A model generated the notes under the pieces. The model made no database searches. It had not been told where the DNA came from and saw only the letters and a list, made by a program, of their open reading frames with translations. A DNA stretch of 64,000 nucleotides from Apium graveolens (Eukaryota > Streptophyta > Magnoliopsida > Apiales > Apiaceae). The stretch lies in assembly GCF_009905375.1 (NCBI RefSeq), contig NC_133649.1:225329275-225393274 (forward strand). The letters run 5' to 3'. This document shows positions 1 through 12,521 of the stretch, piece after piece. Positions within the stretch are counted from its first letter, which is position 1. The number at the start of each line of letters is the position of its first letter. A program made the position numbers and the translations under genes.

Positions 1-772
1 CTGTAGAGATAGATTGAAGAGACTAATCGACCTAGTTGGAGTACATATATTGATAAAGTATTGCATCATTTTAGGATGTAGGAGACAAAGAAAATATATA
101 TTTTGATGTCTCATGGGATAGTGATCTCAAAAGATAATTGCCCCTAAATCATTAGATGATAAGAGCCGTTTGAGAAAGTTTCGTACGCTTCAGCAATTGG
201 ATCTATAATGTGTACAGTGATATGTATTTATGATATATATTTATCCTGATATTTTGTATACTTTGAGCATGACAAGCAAATACCTGTCTAATCCAGGTGA
301 GGGTCACTGGTTAGTTTTCAAGAATATTCTTAAGTACTTAAAGAGGACTAAATATTTATTTTTGGTGTTCGGAGAAGATACAGAACTAGTTGTAAAAGCT
401 TACACTGATGCTAGTTTCTGAACCTAACTTTTGGATAGACAAGGATGATTATATGTTTATGTCTGTTTTGTGTTTTATCTAAATATAAGTGATGTTAGCT
501 GGGATAGTTCACAGCAAGAACATTGATGATTCTATAATGGAAGGCGAATATATTGGTGCTTTCGAAACAACCAATGAGACTGTTTAGGCATATCCTTAGA
601 CGATATCACCTTATTAATGAGATTAATGATCAAGGAGATATAAATGTAAAGTGCATAATAATGATAATGTGCAGACGTACTAACTAAGGCTTTGTCCCAG
701 CAGAAGCACGATGGTCATACTAGTTCCATGAGTATTAGATACATGGGTGATTGGCTCTAGTGCAAGTGGGAG
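1..772 (+). pseudogene. Copia RT/RNase H remnant (C0)
   Basis: This is the C-terminal end of a Copia pol gene, broken by several stops and frame changes. At 230-421 a 63-codon open stretch contains SKYLSNPGEGHW and ILKYLKRTK, the RT-to-RNase H connection that intact C1 shows as [12 protein letters not shown] and ILKYLRRTK. It ends in YTDASF, the first RNase H motif (catalytic Asp). Upstream, out of frame, are fragments of the Copia RT thumb region. Downstream, pieces resembling MEGEYIGAFE and the ALTKAL-type tail of RNase H can be recognised. No function can remain. The assignment is by motif and by comparison with C1 in the same window. Confidence 0.75.
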
Positions 773-774
773 AT
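764..774 (+). other. C0 polypurine tract
   Basis: The purine run aagtgggagat lies directly before TGTTAGTG, the start of the C0 3' LTR. This is the plus-strand priming site of the element. Confidence 0.7.
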
Positions 775-1682
775 TGTTAGTGTTTGTGCCCTAGAGACAA
801 CACTATGATGTTTTAGGTTAAGACATTTGGATTATTAATATTTATGTTCTATCGATTATTCTTTTTATAATTTATTAATACTTAATTTACTGTGATATAA
901 ATGTTAGATTAATAAATGTCCTCAGAATATGATAAGCACTTTTATATCTTTAAGTACGTGACTTAGAAATGAGATTATGAGAATAGTATCAATATTCCTA
1001 AAGGTCTTTAGTTGAGTATTATTATAGAGTACAATAATAATGCATTAAGACTAGTATGTTTATTGACTGATGATCACATCTCATTGATCATAGGTATGGT
1101 GACACTAAAGTCAAAACACAGGCACATGTATTAAATACATGTTGCTGGATTGACCCGTTGTGAGATACTACATGTGTCATAAGTTATTCTCACAGTGATA
1201 ATGGTGTAATGGTCCTTAGACCTGAAGTCATTATATTTCTATACGAGAATTAATATACTTTAATTCCATTAAAAGTTATCCTTGACCGGGTAATGATAAA
1301 AGTGGACATTGGGTATATTATGAATCACATCAGAAATATGAATGATCTAGATGAGATTTAACCCTCCTATTTTAGGAGTGATATTACTGGCCCTTTGTGT
1401 GAGTTGGACTATGAAATGCGGGACCACAATCAAATGTTGATTTGATATGACAATCCACTCATTGATCAAGGAAACTTGGATTAAATTATGATGAGGATGA
1501 CACATTACATGCCTCTAGTTTAATTTATAATATTTGGTTAAAGGGATTATACTACATTGTACATTATCACAAAAGGTTTAATAGACTCACCGATTTAATT
1601 ATTATTACTTGGGTATCAATGATGTATTACTAGATGCCGCTCATTGTTCATAATTTTAATATGAGATATTAAAATTATTTCC
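775..1682 (+). repeat. C0 3' LTR, truncated by the G1 insertion
   Basis: The LTR starts with the canonical TG (TGTTAGTG) straight after the PPT and continues as AT-rich non-coding sequence to the G1 boundary at 1683. The second part and the target duplication are not in the window. No open frame or other feature is visible in it. Confidence 0.65.
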
Positions 1683-4600
1683 TGTTACGACCAGAATTCT
1701 ATTTAATCTTTAATTGAGTATTTTATAACTGTAATGGAGTCATTTATAAAATTATATGGATATGTGCCTGTGTGATTGTATGGGTGCATAATAATTGTGT
1801 TAATTATTTAAGAATTTTGAAAGCAAGAAATGTATTATTTGCTCTTTTATGTGATTTATAGAGTGTTTTCTTATTTTGAGAAAAATCGTTTAAAAAATAT
1901 TTTTATCAATAAATTTCAAAAGTGATTATATAAAATTTCTAGAAATTCTAAGCTATTTTATGATACCACTCTTGTAATTTATGGATTTATATTTTTATTT
2001 ATAAAATTTATTCTTGTTATTAATTTGATTATTAATTACCAAATTAACTCATTACCCATTAATGCATTCTACTCCCAATTCAAAGCCAAGGGCACAATGG
2101 AAATTTCTAACCCGACTAACTACTTCTAGATTAGCCAATTTACCAAGATAACCTTGCATGCAAACTTTGCTTTCCAAAAGGAGAGGGAGAGTTTGGTAAA
2201 TGCATAGCCCACTCGCTTTTACATGTGGGTAAAGATAGAATAAAATGATCAAAACCATTCCAACACTCCAACACACCACGCTCCACTCCACTCATTTTTT
2301 TTCTCTCTTCTCCCTCCTCCCTCTCTTCTCTCGGCCAAAGCCCCCCTCCCCCATTCCCTTCCATTTTTCATTCAATCTCCCACCTTATTTTAGTATAAAT
2401 TCACTTCCTATGCCTAGTTTACTCACTTCCCAAAGTTTCTTATGTTTAAAAGTTGATGATTTATGGTTGCATGTGACGTTTTTGTTTAAACTCAAAGAGA
2501 AAATCTTTGATTCTTGTGAATCCAAGGGTTCTCCATGAGATACATAACCTATGTGTTAGTAACATGTGTTCTTGTTAAGGAAAATTGATAAAAACTCTTT
2601 GCATGGTAGTTATAATTCTTTTTATAGCTATTTCTAGCCTTGCATGTTAGTTTTATAATGAGTTTTTTGATGAAAAACTATGATATTTTACTAGTTCATT
2701 CGAAAGCATGCATGTATTGTTTAAATCCTTGAATTTAGAATTTGTTTGTGCATATTGGGAGTTGTTACCATGTTGTTTTGCTAAAATTAGTTAAGGTAAG
2801 ATAGTATGCATTATTATTATTAATGGTTAAGTGTTAAAAGTCGAATTTATAAGGAGTAATCTCCCTTGTTTAGTCGAAATGTTGTTGAGTGAGAACTTGC
2901 ATTGTTTTTGGTAATTTATTTGCATGAAGGTGCAATAGGGTATGAATGATCTCTATAGTTGTTGAGGAATTAGTTGAGAGTATTAGGGAAGTAGGGTTGC
3001 TTGGTTAAAGGTTGATCCTTTGGTTTTAAAATGGGAGTTAAGGTGGAATGGTTTAGAGTATGATACTTTGATTTTCCAGATTTGCACACTAGTTGTAGGT
3101 GAATTTTGAATGGGCATTGCTTAGGCCTTGGTAGGCCCGAGCTACGGAGAGTTGATACTTGAGATATATTTGAGTCCAGGGGCAATAGATTTAATAAAAC
3201 CAACCATTTAGTGAGGTTCATAAGCGGAAACGCTAAATCTGCCAAAACAGGGGACAATTTAGGTTTAATGTAGTTTGGAGGTCATAAAGTGGTGTTATAT
3301 GTAGGCCCTCATTAGGCCTTGATTAGTACTGATACTAGGAAGTATATAGAAGGTTTTAAAGTTGAAATATGTGGGTTTAGAGTTAGAATCAATGGTTAAA
3401 AATGAGTTAAAACAGGGCAGTTTTAAGGCACCAAACAGATTTGTGTCAACTTTGAGGGTAGGCCCTGGGAGGCCTAGGTTAGACCTTGGTGTCATTCTAA
3501 GTGCATAAGTTAGATTTAGGTCTTAAGAGTTCATTGGGTTAGGTTTTTGAGGAAGTCCTAGAGCAAAAGAGTGTCAAAGACCCTAAGTCGCCCAAGGTGT
3601 CGCCAAGAGAGTGCAAGTGAGAACATTACGACTTAACACTTAGTTTTGTGAACCCTATGAGCGAGGTTTAAGTAAGCCTTAGTGTTTTCAATTAGATAAA
3701 GGTCATTGGGGTTTAAGGCCATAGTTATGGTCAAGAGAAATGAGATCACCAATTTTGGGCACTTTGAGTTTCGAGATTAGTAGAGTTGCACTATGATAGT
3801 CAATTTGTGGAGACTAGTTGAGTGAGAACATTCTATACCCAATGATGCACCAAGTATAAATAATATATTACATTTAATTATCTGTGCTTATATGCTCCAA
3901 GGTGTTATAGTGCTATATATATAGTAATGTGTGTTGACTTGAGGGCTTATGCAAAGTAAGACGCTAAATGCTACTTAGAGTCAAATTATGCATTAGCATT
4001 AGTGTCGATTGCTCGTATAAGAGTCTTTTTTAATGAGAGTTATTATTGTGTAGGATCAAGTGAAGATAGGAAGCTTGCCGTCAAGGTCGAATAGTGCTCC
4101 CGGTTGCTCCTAATCCAAGTCGACATTCTGGATAAGCCTTCTCTAAGGCAAGTGTCCATGAACCTTCTTGTGATATATTGCAAGTTTATTCTAAATTCTT
4201 AAGATATACTGCAAGTGCACCCCGCCTTCATATATATTTTTATGCAAGTACCTTAATTCTAAATTGAGTTGATACAAATATTATGCCATGCCTATGATTA
4301 TCGCAATTGTTCCAAGTTCATTTATGCACTATTACAGATCTTTCGCTTATCTACGTCTTTCCACAATTTGACTTAGTAATACTTTGATTGCTCATATCAT
4401 ACCAAAATACCTTTGTAAGCACCAATATTTCAATTTCCATGATCATAAAACCCCTATCGATTTGATACTATATCCCTATACCCTTGATACCTTGAGATAT
4501 CAATAATTCAACTTTATACTTTTTCATTACTCTTTATTATCATACCCAAACTTTGTAACTAGATATATGCCATGTATTACCCTCCAAATTTGAGATCCCT

Positions 4601-4804
4601 ATCCTGTTGATTATCATTATAATTCATTTTCAATACTTTCTTCCTTGGTTGATAAACCGTTGTCATTCATCATTGATGACCCTGCTAGTGAGATGATAAT
4701 TTATTTCTGATAAGAGTTCCAATCTTGGCTTTATAATCAAAACTCTATTGTTTAAAATCCCTTGTAATTTCTCTCTGGCATCAGTTTTATAAAAGATAAT
4801 TGTT

Positions 4805-4809
4805 TTTCA
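4805..4809. repeat. C1 target-site duplication, left
   Basis: tttca lies directly before the TG of the C1 5' LTR and is repeated at 12522-12526 after the 3' LTR. Confidence 0.9.
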
Positions 4810-5904
4810 TGTTAGTGTATACTGAAAATATTTATTTGAAGTATGTACATTTATTTCTGGCCTGTTTATTTGAGAATCATTTGAATGTTTACATGTTGTC
4901 TAATATTATATATTGTGAACAATCTAGTATCAAATGGGATACAGAGTATTAGATTGTTAAATACGGTTATATAATATAATAAGGTTCACAGCACAGGTGG
5001 TGTTGGACAATCCACTGATATGGCTGTAGTATTATTTAGATTAGTTTATATTGACTAATAAATAATGCTAGTATACTTTGTGTATATTGAACAGGATCAA
5101 ATTTAGAATTGTTCCCTTAATACTGATTAAGAAGGAGAACTAAGATTCTATGTTATTATTAATGCTTAGGTTCTTAATCCGGAAATAGTAATTGACACGT
5201 GTATATTATTTAGATGCTTTGATTTATATATGAAATAATTTTTTTGAATTATATCATTATATTTTGGGTGATGGAATTATATACATGGTGGATATTATTT
5301 ATTGAAGGAATCCATGTCCTGATAATATTCGGGTTAATGATGTCCCCTTGAAAGCTCAAAAAATTTAATTATGTGAAACCCTGCAGGTGGAATTTATTCT
5401 GGCATAATTAAATAAAGGTTGAGTGGATGATCAAGGATAAAAGATATTACTTAAATAAATTATCAGTAATTTATTTAATTAATGGACATATGATATTTTA
5501 AACATGGGGAATTTAATAAGCAAATAATATTGAAACCGAATTAATTAAATTACGGTATTAGGAAAGGTAGTGCAAATATTAATTCTTTAGTGGATTGAAT
5601 TAATATTTAATTATATTGGGCTAGACTCAAGATGTAATTAGAAGGCCCAACCTAATTATCCATGGTCCCTATTGTAGCCTATATATATTCTTATTTTCTT
5701 CTTGCTTGGCAATAGTGTAAAAACATATTGTAGCCACCAAGGAGCAAGAAGAGAGGATAACTTGAGAAGACGGAGGCCACACTTCGCTCAAGGGAATTTG
5801 GGAATACAATAGAAGAGCGTGGAATCAACCATTAACAAGGTAATCCTCTTTTCGTAATCTTTATCGTAAAACGTAGTAACACCCTAAGTCCGTGGTTCCC
5901 AACA
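4810..5904 (+). repeat. C1 5' LTR
   Basis: It runs from TGTTAGTGTATACTG to CCCAACA and is near-identical to 11426-12521. The primer site follows two bases later. A TATA-like run lies at 5680-5687. Confidence 0.95.
5680..5687 (+). promoter_or_regulatory. Putative TATA box of the C1 LTR
   Basis: TATATATA lies about 215 bp before the LTR end, and the same run is kept in the 3' LTR near 12298. Position and composition fit an LTR promoter, but AT-rich runs are common here, so this is only a candidate. Confidence 0.4.
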
Positions 5905-5906
5905 AT

Positions 5907-5920
5907 TGGTATCAAGATCC
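5907..5920 (+). other. C1 primer-binding site (initiator Met tRNA type)
   Basis: TGGTATCAAGATCC starts two bases after the LTR. It resembles the usual plant PBS TGGTATCAGAGC, complementary to the 3' end of initiator Met tRNA, but diverges after TGGTATCA. Confidence 0.75.
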
Positions 5921-6042
5921 TGGTAATGGGTTCTACGTTTTATGATATAATGTGCATGTCGTAATTATATATGCGTGTATATAGTGTTTTGCTTGTATTG
6001 GTTTTGATGCAGGTTGTTAATCCACTATTATGTCCATGTATA

Positions 6043-6234
6043 TTTTAATTATGTGTTTGGATCCCACGTGGTTTAATCGTGGTTAATTTTTGTTTTGGTT
6101 TCCACGTGGTTTAATCGTGGTTGTAATTTACACGAGGGTTTTAATTATGTGTTTGGATCCCACGTGGTTTAATCGTGGTTAATTTTTGTTTTGGTTTCCA
6201 CGTGGTTTAATCGTGGTTGTAATTTACACGAGGG
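6043..6234 (+). repeat. Perfect 96-bp tandem duplication in the C1 leader
   Basis: Units 6043-6138 and 6139-6234 are identical base for base as read. Each holds two copies of CCACGTGGTTTAATCGTGG, giving four copies starting at 6064, 6102, 6160 and 6198. Every copy contains the palindrome CCACGTGG and can also fold as a CCACG/CGTGG hairpin. The repeat lies between the primer site and the gag start, in transcribed but non-coding leader. Confidence 0.9.
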
Positions 6235-6817
6235 TTGATCGTGTTAGAATAGATTTTACAAAATTAGTTTTGTATTAGATCTATTTTTTTTGTAATTGTT
6301 CCGGGTATTTTGTAATAGTTATATGCGATCGGAAATCAATTCCGGTAGTTTTTTGTTCCGCTGTGCGATTACAAGGGGCTGCTGGGGCTGCTGGGGGCGT
6401 CGGGGCGCGCTTGGGGCAGATTTTTTTTGAGAGCTGGATTTTTTTTTTCAAGGGCCATAATAGTGGAAAATTTATTTTAATTTTTTCCATTAAATTTTAA
6501 TTATTGCTTTAATTTATTGATTATGTGTGTCGTTAATTATGTGTGTAATTCTTTTAAAATTGCATGTTTAACTTAATTAGGACAACATGGACATAAATTT
6601 TATTTATTGCTTTAATTAAATGTTATATGTTGCTAGAATTATGTGTGTATTTTGAATGCATGATTAGACATAATTATAACAACATAGGGCCCCATTTAAT
6701 TTTAAAATTCCTCAATATTAATAAAAAAAAATTCTAGGTGGGAGAGGGAATTAATATGAAATTAAATCCCATGGTCTCCATTATTGGTTGTAGGTAATTT
6801 AACATAAAGACGAATAT

Positions 6818-7291
6818 AAATTATATATACGTCACCCATCGTGGCATGTAATTTATGGTGTCTAGAATGTTATAGAAATTACTAGAACAAACTTCTTAAA
6901 TTAATAAATTTTGAAAGGAATAAATACGGATTTTCTTTATTTCTGATTTGGGGCGATTTTGTCAAAAACGGGTTCATCGAACTTGTAAGGCTGTGGGTTT
7001 TAAGCGAGACCGATGTGACTCCTCCACTACCTGAAAATCAAACCATTGATGAATATTGAATTGAAGTATTCTATTCAAGGAAAAATTACGAATAATTGGA
7101 AGGTATACACGCCACCCATCGTGGCGTACCAAGTTCCATAGATTTCAAATAATTTAAGATTTGATGATGGTATACACTTAGCTATGAAAAATAATATAGT
7201 CCACCCCAACGTGGCATATTGTTTAGTAATAGGACCGAAATAACATTTAAATAAAATTAGGTGGTATACATGTCACACATCGTGGCGTACT
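6818..7291 (+). ncRNA. Four structurally similar hairpins in the C1 leader RNA
   Basis: Four copies of a degenerate motif around CACCCATCGTGGC occur at 6818-6854, 7097-7138, 7189-7224 and 7263-7291. Each can fold with an inner stem of 4-5 bp (GYCAC/GTGGC or CCAC/GTGG), a loop of 5-6 nt (mostly CCATC) and an outer stem of 5 bp or more. Three copies have a 4-nt bulge on the 5' side. Outer stem sequences differ between copies while pairing is kept. The function is unknown; packaging, dimerisation or translation control are possible. The structures were found by eye and not by folding software. Confidence 0.55.
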
Positions 7292-7367
7292 AGAAGCTTA
7301 TGGTGTTTATATGTTAGTGCATTAAATTTTAATAATTGTTAGAGGAATCAATAGATCTTAATAATTA

Positions 7368-10300
7368 ATGCACCCTTATTTATGTGATGTTTTTATGCAT
7401 GATTCTCAGGATAAAATGGGCTTTAATCCACTATTCACCATACTTAAGGATAACAAACTTACCGGACCTAACTATATTGAATGGAAACGAAATTTGGACA
7501 TTATGTTGACTGCTGAGGAGTACAAGTTTTGCACTTATAAACCCAAGCCTGAACAGCCTGCTGCTGATGCTCCTGAAGATGAGAAAGAGTATTATAAACG
7601 GTGGATTAAGGCTGATGAGATGTCGCGATGTTACATTCTGGCAGCAATGTCGGGTGTTTTGCAGCATCAGCATCAGTCTATGGCCACTGCTATAGATATG
7701 CTCTTTAATCTCAAGGAACTTTTTGGAGATCAGAATAGGGCTGCTAGGAAAGTAGCCATGAAGGCTTTAATGAACACTCAGATGACTGAAGGCACACCTG
7801 TAAGGGATCATGTTCTCAAGATGATGTCGCATCTGAATGAGATAGAGATCCTTGGTGCTGAACTTGATGGGGAAACCCAGATTGACATTATCCTTATGAG
7901 CTTGTCCAAGAGTTTTGAGCAGTTCCGCTTGAATTACAACATGAACAAGAGGAAGTATAGTCTCGCGGAACTGCTGACAGAACTTCAGGCAGCTGAAGGA
8001 TTATTTCAGCAGAGTGTTCAAGTGAATGTGGCTGAGAAAGGTTCTTCCTCTAAACCGAAAGGTATTAAGAAGAAGAAAAAGGCTCAGACACAGAAAGCTG
8101 TGAAGGCAGTGGGAGTTCAGGGTGGTGTGAAAAAGCCTAAGGGAAAGTGCTTCAGATGTAAACAGTCAGGTCACTGGAAACAGGATTGTCCTCTTCCTAA
8201 GAAGACAAACAATACTGGTATGTCTCTTTCTCTAGTTACAGAAACATTTATAGCGGCTATATCTAGGAGCACTTGGTGTGTAGATACAGGAGCCACTGAT
8301 CATGTTTGTAATTCTATGCAGGGGTTTCAACTATCCAGAATGCTTAGAGATGGTGAGATATACGTGTTCATGGGAGATGTTACGAAAGTAGCAGTAGTTG
8401 CAGTAGGAGTTATTCATTTATCTTTTGGTTCTGATAGGATTTTGGTTTTGAATAATTGTCTTTATGTACCTTCTTTTAGAAGGAATTTAATTTCGGTTTC
8501 TAAACTTGCTTTGGATGGTTATAATGTTTGTTTGGATCGTAATGTTTCTATTATGATGAATAAACGAATTATATGTTCTGGTACATTGCAAGACAATTTG
8601 TATATAATTAATCCTAGTCAACCTGCACTGCAACTGCAATTTAGGGAATTGAACAACACATCTTCTAACTCTACTAAAAGAAAGGAACCTTCTAGTTTGA
8701 ACCAAATATATCTTTGGCACTTGAGATTAGGTCATATTAACTTGAGGAGGATTCAAAGACTGGTAGTAGACGGGCCTTTAAGCTCATTGGCAGTGGAGCC
8801 ATTTCCAGTTTGTGAATCCTGCTTGGAAGGTAAAATGACTAATAGGCCTTTCAAGGCAAAAGGGAATAGAGCCAAACAACTGTTAGAATTGGTTCACTCT
8901 GATTTATGTGGACCCATGAATATCCAAGCAAGAGGTGGTTATGAATATTTCGTCACTTTCATTGATGATTATTCTAGATATGGGTACATTTATTTGTTGC
9001 ACCGTAAGTCTGAGTGCTTTGATAAGTTCAAAGAGTACAAAGCTAAAACGGAGAAGCGACTTAATAAAAGTATCAAGTCACTACGAGCAGATCGTGGTGG
9101 CGAATACTTGCTTGGAGAATTTAGGGAATATTTATCAGAAAATGGGATAGAATCCTTGTTAACTGCACCAGGCACACCCCAGCAGAATGGTGTAGCAGAG
9201 AGAAGGAACCAGACTCTTTTAGAGAGTGTTAGATCGATGATGAGTTATTCGGATTTACCCAAGTCATTTTGGGGACATGCCTTAAAGACAACAGCTTATC
9301 TTCTGAACTTAGTACCTTCTAAGTCGGTTCCTAAAACTCCCTTAGAATTGTGGACCGGGGATAAACCGAGTCTAAGACATATTCGAATATGGGGTTGTCC
9401 AGCACATGTGCTGAACAAGAACGCGACTAAGTTAGAATCTCGTACAGAAGTAAGGTTGTTTGTAGGCTACCCCATGGGAACGAAAGGATATTTATTTTAT
9501 AGTCCGAAGAATCGGGATGTCATTGTTAGCACCAATGCAAGATTCTTGGAGGAGGGCTATATAATGGATCACAAACCCATGAGTAGTGTCGTTTTAGAGG
9601 AACTAGTGGGAGGGACAAATAATACCCATGAAGCTGTAGTACAAGTAGAACAACCACAACATAATGTACAACCTGTCACTAATACCGTACCAGTGCCTCA
9701 TCGTAGTAGGAGGGTTGTTCAACAGCTTGATAGATTCATGTTTTTGGGAGAGTCTTCAGACTTGGTCCCTGGTGAACATGATGATGATCCCCGTACATAC
9801 GAAGAGGCAGTACAAGACAAAGATGCAGATCTTTGGCAAAAGGCGATGGAATCTGAGATAGAATCAATGTATTCTAATCAGGTCTGGGAGCTCGTGGAAC
9901 CACCCAAAGGTATAAAACCTATTGGATGTACGTGGATCTACAAGAAAAAGAGGGGATTAGATAAAAAGGTGAAAGCCTGGAAAGCAAGACTTGTTGCGAA
10001 AGGGTATACTCAGAAAGAAGGTATCGATTATGAGGAAACCTTTTCACCGGTAGTCATGCTTATGTCAATCCGTATTCTTTTATCTATAGCAGCTCATCTC
10101 GATTATGAGATTTGGAAAATGGATGTCAAGACAGCTTTTCTTAATGGAAGTCTTGAAGAAACCATCTATATGCAGCAACCAAAAGGATTCATTAAGGAAG
10201 GCCAAGAGCATCTGGTATGTAAGCTTAAGAGGTCTATTTATGGACTTAAACAAGCTTCTAGAGACTGGAATATTTGTTTTGATCAGGCAGTCCAGTCATA

Positions 10301-11378
10301 TGGATTTGATCAAAGTCCAAGCGAATCGTGCGTGTATAAGAGAAGTGAAGGTAATGCAGTGGTTTTTCTAGTACTATATGTAGATGATATTTTATTCATT
10401 GGAAACAATGTTGAGATGTTGTCATCAGTAAAGGCATGGTTGTTCAAACAATTTGACATGAAGGACTTAGGTGAAGCGGCATACATCCTTGGGATCAAAG
10501 TTATAAGGGATCGCAAGAAAATGATGTTGGCTTTATCTCAAGAGCCCTACATTGATGAAGTATTAGCTCGTTTTAACATGCAGAACTCCAAGAAAGGTTT
10601 TCTACCTTTTAAGCATGGAGTTGCTCTATCTAAGAAGCAGTGTCCTTCGACATCTAAGGATATAGAGAGCATGAAAGCAGTTCCTTATGCTTCAGCATGT
10701 GGAAGCTTAATGTATGCTATGTTATGTACGAGGCCTGACATCTGCTTTGCTGTAGGCATGGTTAGTAAATATCAGTCGAACCCAGGTCAGGAACATTGGA
10801 GTGCAGTAAAAACTATACTCAAGTACCTGAGAAGGACTAAGGAGTATATGTTAATTTACAAGGCCTCAGATCTATTTCCTTTGGGATATACTGATTCAGA
10901 TTTCCAATCAGATAGGGATAAGAGGAAATCAACCTCGGGATATGTTTTTACTTTGGGAGGTGGAGCCGTTATATGGAGGAGTGTAAAGCAGAAATGCATT
11001 GCAGACTCCACCATGGAGGCCGAGGACGTGGCGGCCTCTGAGGCTGCCAAGGAGGCTGTATGGTTCAGGAACTTCCTTTTGGACTTAGATGTGGTACCTA
11101 ATTTGCCTAGGAGCTTGATGGTGTATTGTGATAACACTGGTGCTGTGGCAAATTCAAAGGAACCGCGAGACCACAAAGCAACTAAATATATTGAACGTAA
11201 GTATCATCTCATACGAGGAATCGTAAAGCGAGGGGATATAGTTGTGGCTCACATATCATCAGAAGACAACCGAGCAGATCCTTTCACAAAGAGCTTGCCA
11301 ACCAAGGTTTTTGACAAGCATGTGGAAGCGATAGGAGTCAGATGGATGGACATAGATATTTATGTAATAGTGGATTAA
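7368..11378 (+). CDS. Copia Gag-Pol polyprotein (C1), intact
   Basis: This is a single 1,336-codon frame with all retrotransposition functions. The N-terminal Gag domain starts near [23 protein letters not shown] zinc knuckle [14 protein letters not shown] lies near residues 261-274. Protease has DTGATDH near 306. Integrase has the HLRLGH/CESC zinc-binding region from about 451, then catalytic Asp512 (HSDLCGP), Asp575 (RADRGGEY) and Glu611 (GVAERRN). RT has YVDD with the Asp pair at about 1006-1007. RNase H begins at about 1176 (YTDSDF). The length is normal for plant Copia. The first ATG is at 7368; 7395 and 7416 are possible starts since the conserved part begins just after. RNase H reads MEAEDVA where related proteins usually have Tyr after MEAE, a possibly mildly harmful change. 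Its lineage within Copia was not determined. Confidence 0.95.
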   Translation: MHPYLCDVFMHDSQDKMGFNPLFTILKDNKLTGPNYIEWKRNLDIMLTAEEYKFCTYKPKPEQPAADAPEDEKEYYKRWIKADEMSRCYILAAMSGVLQHQHQSMATAIDMLFNLKELFGDQNRAARKVAMKALMNTQMTEGTPVRDHVLKMMSHLNEIEILGAELDGETQIDIILMSLSKSFEQFRLNYNMNKRKYSLAELLTELQAAEGLFQQSVQVNVAEKGSSSKPKGIKKKKKAQTQKAVKAVGVQGGVKKPKGKCFRCKQSGHWKQDCPLPKKTNNTGMSLSLVTETFIAAISRSTWCVDTGATDHVCNSMQGFQLSRMLRDGEIYVFMGDVTKVAVVAVGVIHLSFGSDRILVLNNCLYVPSFRRNLISVSKLALDGYNVCLDRNVSIMMNKRIICSGTLQDNLYIINPSQPALQLQFRELNNTSSNSTKRKEPSSLNQIYLWHLRLGHINLRRIQRLVVDGPLSSLAVEPFPVCESCLEGKMTNRPFKAKGNRAKQLLELVHSDLCGPMNIQARGGYEYFVTFIDDYSRYGYIYLLHRKSECFDKFKEYKAKTEKRLNKSIKSLRADRGGEYLLGEFREYLSENGIESLLTAPGTPQQNGVAERRNQTLLESVRSMMSYSDLPKSFWGHALKTTAYLLNLVPSKSVPKTPLELWTGDKPSLRHIRIWGCPAHVLNKNATKLESRTEVRLFVGYPMGTKGYLFYSPKNRDVIVSTNARFLEEGYIMDHKPMSSVVLEELVGGTNNTHEAVVQVEQPQHNVQPVTNTVPVPHRSRRVVQQLDRFMFLGESSDLVPGEHDDDPRTYEEAVQDKDADLWQKAMESEIESMYSNQVWELVEPPKGIKPIGCTWIYKKKRGLDKKVKAWKARLVAKGYTQKEGIDYEETFSPVVMLMSIRILLSIAAHLDYEIWKMDVKTAFLNGSLEETIYMQQPKGFIKEGQEHLVCKLKRSIYGLKQASRDWNICFDQAVQSYGFDQSPSESCVYKRSEGNAVVFLVLYVDDILFIGNNVEMLSSVKAWLFKQFDMKDLGEAAYILGIKVIRDRKKMMLALSQEPYIDEVLARFNMQNSKKGFLPFKHGVALSKKQCPSTSKDIESMKAVPYASACGSLMYAMLCTRPDICFAVGMVSKYQSNPGQEHWSAVKTILKYLRRTKEYMLIYKASDLFPLGYTDSDFQSDRDKRKSTSGYVFTLGGGAVIWRSVKQKCIADSTMEAEDVAASEAAKEAVWFRNFLLDLDVVPNLPRSLMVYCDNTGAVANSKEPRDHKATKYIERKYHLIRGIVKRGDIVVAHISSEDNRADPFTKSLPTKVFDKHVEAIGVRWMDIDIYVIVD

Positions 11379-11414
11379 ATAAACACTGATGTACACATAG
11401 AATATTTTGAGTAT

Positions 11415-11425
11415 AAGTGGGAGAT
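11415..11425 (+). other. C1 polypurine tract
   Basis: aagtgggagat lies immediately before the 3' LTR and primes plus-strand synthesis. Confidence 0.85.
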
Positions 11426-12521
11426 TGTTAGTGTATACTGAAAATATTTATTTGAAGTATGTACATTTATTTCTGGCCAGTTTATTTGAGAATCATTTGA
11501 ATGTTTACATGTTGTCTAATATTATATATTGTGAACAATCTAGTATCAAATAGGATACAGAATATTAGATTGTTAAATACGGTTATATAATATAATAAAG
11601 TTCACATCACAGGTGGTGTTGGACAATCCACTGGTATGGCTGTAGTATTATTTAGATTAGTTTATATTGACTAATAAATAATGCTAGTATACTTTGTGTA
11701 TATTGAACAGGATCAAATTTAGAATTGTTCCCTTAATACTGATTAAGAAGGAGAACTAAGATTCTATGTTATTATTAATGCTTAGGTTCTTAATCCGGAA
11801 ATAGTAATTGACACGTGTATATTATTTACATGCTTTGATTTATATATGAAATAATTCTTTTGAATTATATCATTATATTTTGGGTGATGGAATTATATAC
11901 ATGGTGGATATTATTTATTGAAGGAATCCATGTCTTGATAATATTCGGGTTAATGATGTCCCCTTGAAAGCTCAAAAAGATTTAATTATGTGAAACCCTG
12001 CAGGTGGAATTTATTCTGGCATAATTAAATAAAGGTTGAGTGGATGATCAAGGATAAAAGATATTAATTAAGTAAATTATCAGTAATTTATTTAATTAAT
12101 GGACATATGATATTTTAAACATGGGGAATTTAATAAGCAAATAATATTGGAACCGAATTAATTAAATTACGGTATTAGGAAAGGTAGTGCAAATATTAAT
12201 TCTTTAGTGGATTGAATTAATATTTAATTATATTGGGCTAGGCTCAAGATGTAATTAGAAGGCCCAACCTAATTATCCATGGTCCCTATTGTAGCCTATA
12301 TATATTCTTATTCTCTTCTTGCTTGGCAATAGTGTGAAAACATATTGTAGCCACCAAGGAGCAAGAAGAGAGGATAACTTGAGAAGACGGAGGCCACACT
12401 TCGCTCAAGGGAATTTGGGAATACAATAGAAGAGCGTGGAATCAACCATTAACAAGGTAATCCTCTTTTCGTAATCTTTATCGTAAAACGTAGTAACACC
12501 CTAAGTCCGTGGTTCCCAACA
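11426..12521 (+). repeat. C1 3' LTR
   Basis: It runs from TGTTAGTGTATACTG to CCCAACA and pairs with 4810-5904. The target duplication tttca follows at 12522-12526. Confidence 0.95.

Larger units (their letters stand above)
1..1682 (+). mobile_element. C0: 3' part of a decayed Ty1/copia element
   Basis: This is the right-hand end of a Copia element that enters the window already inside its RT domain. It shows RT and RNase H remnants, then a polypurine tract (764-774), then the first 908 bases of its 3' LTR. The LTR is cut at 1683 by the gypsy element G1, so the rest of C0 lies outside the window. The PPT/LTR junction has the same form as in C1 (aagtgggagat followed by TGTTAGTG), which suggests a related lineage. 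C0 is the oldest layer, since everything else lies inside the element that interrupts it. Confidence 0.8.
4810..12521 (+). mobile_element. C1: young, complete Ty1/copia element
   Basis: This 7,712-bp element has all expected parts: two LTRs of 1,095 and 1,096 bp, a tRNA-Met-like primer site, a long leader, one uninterrupted 1,336-codon gag-pol frame and a polypurine tract. It is flanked by a perfect 5-bp duplication, tttca, at 4805-4809 and 12522-12526. By eye the LTRs differ at about 16 positions (roughly 98.5% identity), so insertion was recent. It sits inside the G1 5' LTR in the same orientation. It is the only element in the window that could still be autonomous. Confidence 0.95.

Noticed and set aside
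2245..2538. 97-codon ORF MIKTIPTLQHTTLHS in the G1 5' LTR
   Set aside because: It covers the pyrimidine-rich LTR tract and is not conserved as an open frame in the 3' LTR copy.
6281..6490. 69-codon minus-strand ORF in the C1 leader
   Set aside because: Antisense to the element, built on homopolymer T runs and a GC-rich patch; no protein signal.
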